The position numbers and the translations under genes were made by a program. Shown one piece after another: positions 45,099-46,101 of a stretch of 46,101 nucleotides of DNA (its first letter is position 1; every line of letters begins with the position of its first letter). The notes under the pieces are model-generated. The model searched no databases. It saw only the letters and a program-made list of their open reading frames with translations, and was not told the DNA's origin. This stretch comes from Candidatus Saccharimonadota bacterium. Its GTDB lineage: Bacteria; Patescibacteriota; Saccharimonadia; Saccharimonadales; Saccharimonadaceae. The stretch is taken from the NCBI GenBank assembly GCA_017514975.1, contig JAFWIF010000003.1, positions 1 to 46,101 of the forward strand. Reading direction: 5' to 3'.

Positions 45099-46101
45099 AT
45101 GAAAAGCATCAAATATATCTTAACAATGGGCTTGGGCTTTCTTGCCGCAAGCGTGACAAACGCCGCTCGGTACACCCCGCCAGAGAGCGGCGGACCTGCG
45201 ACCGTAATGGTGAATGAAAGCAACGTCTTAACCACGCCTACTGCGTCGGTTTTCATCAACGCGAATTTCAATTCCATTACACCGCAAACAGACGCGGGAC
45301 TTCTTGGGTCGGCCTTCAATGGGGCTTCCTCGATTTCGGATTGGAGAATAGACACCACATGGATGGACGCCAATTACGCCAAGAATCTAACCGCCTCTAC
45401 TGGTCTCTTGCTGGATTCTGGCACGACCTATAACGGCAAGACCGCCCGTACGATTACAGTAGACAGGGCGTATATTGAACAAGTCATACGAGAGACCGCC
45501 TTTGTGGTGGAAAATTACCAAATCCTAATTGATACGTCGCCAAGTATAACGGGCTATGGGGCGAGAAGCCGTGATTTGACAATACGCACTCCATATTCTT
45601 TTCACGCATCGGGCGACTATCGCATGGTTAAGGGCAGTTCTACGGGCAATACTGATTATCAAACAAAGTATAGCTATGTCGACCAGTACGCCTCTTTGAC
45701 GTATTGGACGGACGCAGAATTTAAGGTTTTGGACGCGAACGGGAACCTCATTTACTGGGTATCTACGCAATGGGGCGCACAAATGGGTGCAGATTACGCT
45801 ACGCACCCTGCCGCAGACCTAAACGCGAAGATTTACTATACGTCGCCCAACAACGAGGCGAATGGCGAGGGCAAAGGCCGCGAATGGATTGAGTATGTCC
45901 ATAACGACGTTGACGCTCGCACGATTTACGAGCACGCCCAAACTGTTACAGGGGCTCTGTCGCCTATAATCGGAGGAATAATCATTCAGCCAAATATGAA
46001 TGGAACCACAGTAGGCGGCACATCCATAAGAGGTGTTTTTGGTACAATACAAGGCAATACTCCAAACACCAATTCGTATGTTTATTTAAAGTGTTCGCCT
46101 C
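45099..46101 (+). CDS. Exported protein with Sec signal peptide, 5' part (continues at 1-227)
   Basis: The 5' portion of a 362-residue product. The N-terminus MKSIKYILTMGLGFLAASVT plus NA is a convincing Sec signal peptide with an A-x-A-like site, unusual next to tail fibre genes. The mature part is rich in Thr, Ser, Asn, Tyr and Gly and looks beta-rich (YRMVKGSSTGNTDYQTKYSY, SLTYWTDAEFKVLDANGNLI), resembling surface or fibre-tip proteins. It may be an exported host-surface factor, or a virion part with a misleading hydrophobic start. Reading continues across the contig ends. Confidence 0.75.
   Translation, partial: MKSIKYILTMGLGFLAASVTNAARYTPPESGGPATVMVNESNVLTTPTASVFINANFNSITPQTDAGLLGSAFNGASSISDWRIDTTWMDANYAKNLTASTGLLLDSGTTYNGKTARTITVDRAYIEQVIRETAFVVENYQILIDTSPSITGYGARSRDLTIRTPYSFHASGDYRMVKGSSTGNTDYQTKYSYVDQYASLTYWTDAEFKVLDANGNLIYWVSTQWGAQMGADYATHPAADLNAKIYYTSPNNEANGEGKGREWIEYVHNDVDARTIYEHAQTVTGALSPIIGGIIIQPNMNGTTVGGTSIRGVFGTIQGNTPNTNSYVYLKCSP
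45961..46101. repeat. Terminal direct repeat (copy 2)
   Basis: Second copy of the 141-base end repeat, identical to bases 1-141. Removing one copy gives a genome of 45,960 bp. Confidence 0.93.

Overview
The window is the complete genome of a tailed, contractile-tailed (myovirus-type) double-stranded DNA phage. Bases 1-141 are repeated exactly at 45961-46101, so the real molecule is a circular or circularly permuted sequence of about 45,960 bp. One gene runs across the join (45099 to the end, then 1-227). There is no integrase, transposase, tRNA or recognisable lysogeny repressor. Two features suggest a host with a Gram-negative type of envelope: a lipobox lipoprotein overlapping a membrane/coiled-coil gene (spanin-like), and several exported proteins. 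The host itself cannot be named. Many small genes resemble families I associate with gut phages and mobile elements; that is an impression, not a search result. LAYOUT. (A) 22398 through the join to 2351, plus strand, late genes: small terminase, a 58-residue gene, large terminase, portal (DUF1073), Mu F-like head protein, a 0.79 kb non-coding insert, fused protease/scaffold (DUF2213) with an internal scaffold start, cement protein, major capsid protein (DUF2184), head-tail connectors, sheath (DUF3383), tube, tail chaperone with a frameshift site, short tape measure, baseplate hub, plug, spike and wedge genes, gpJ-like, DUF2612, tail fibre, then exported and membrane proteins that probably include the lysis functions. 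A strong terminator at 2395-2433 ends this arm. (B) 21083 down to 2467, minus strand, early/replication genes, tightly packed with many ATGA overlaps: a block of small unknown genes (17.3-21.1 kb), a MoxR-type AAA+ ATPase with a DUF7192/vWA-like partner, an SPFH/band-7 membrane protein, a candidate annealing protein with a PD-(D/E)XK nuclease, a run of tiny membrane and zinc-ribbon proteins, RusA, a cytosine methyltransferase, SSB, a replication initiation protein, DnaB helicase, Lar-like zinc ribbons and, last, a Dps ferritin. (C) 21084-22397, a 1.3 kb divergent intergenic region rich in A+T, nested inverted repeats and helically phased short repeats: the likely promoter/operator region and perhaps the origin. 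HIGHLIGHTS. The most interesting element is the non-coding insert at 27482-28268 inside the head operon. It reads as terminator, promoter-like site, about 550 nt that can form at least nine perfect helices including one that crosses another, a second terminator-like hairpin with a T run, and a TTGACA box before the next head gene. This is the architecture of an independent large structured RNA, reminiscent in size and phage setting of ROOL/GOLLD-type RNAs but not identifiable as one by eye. Also notable are a Dps with every ferroxidase ligand in register, three early genes each split by a shift in the same direction (methyltransferase, 14.1-14.4 kb gene, 16.7-17.1 kb gene), no recognisable endolysin beside a run of signal-peptide proteins, and a cluster of the hexamer CACGGG in 17-19.8 kb.
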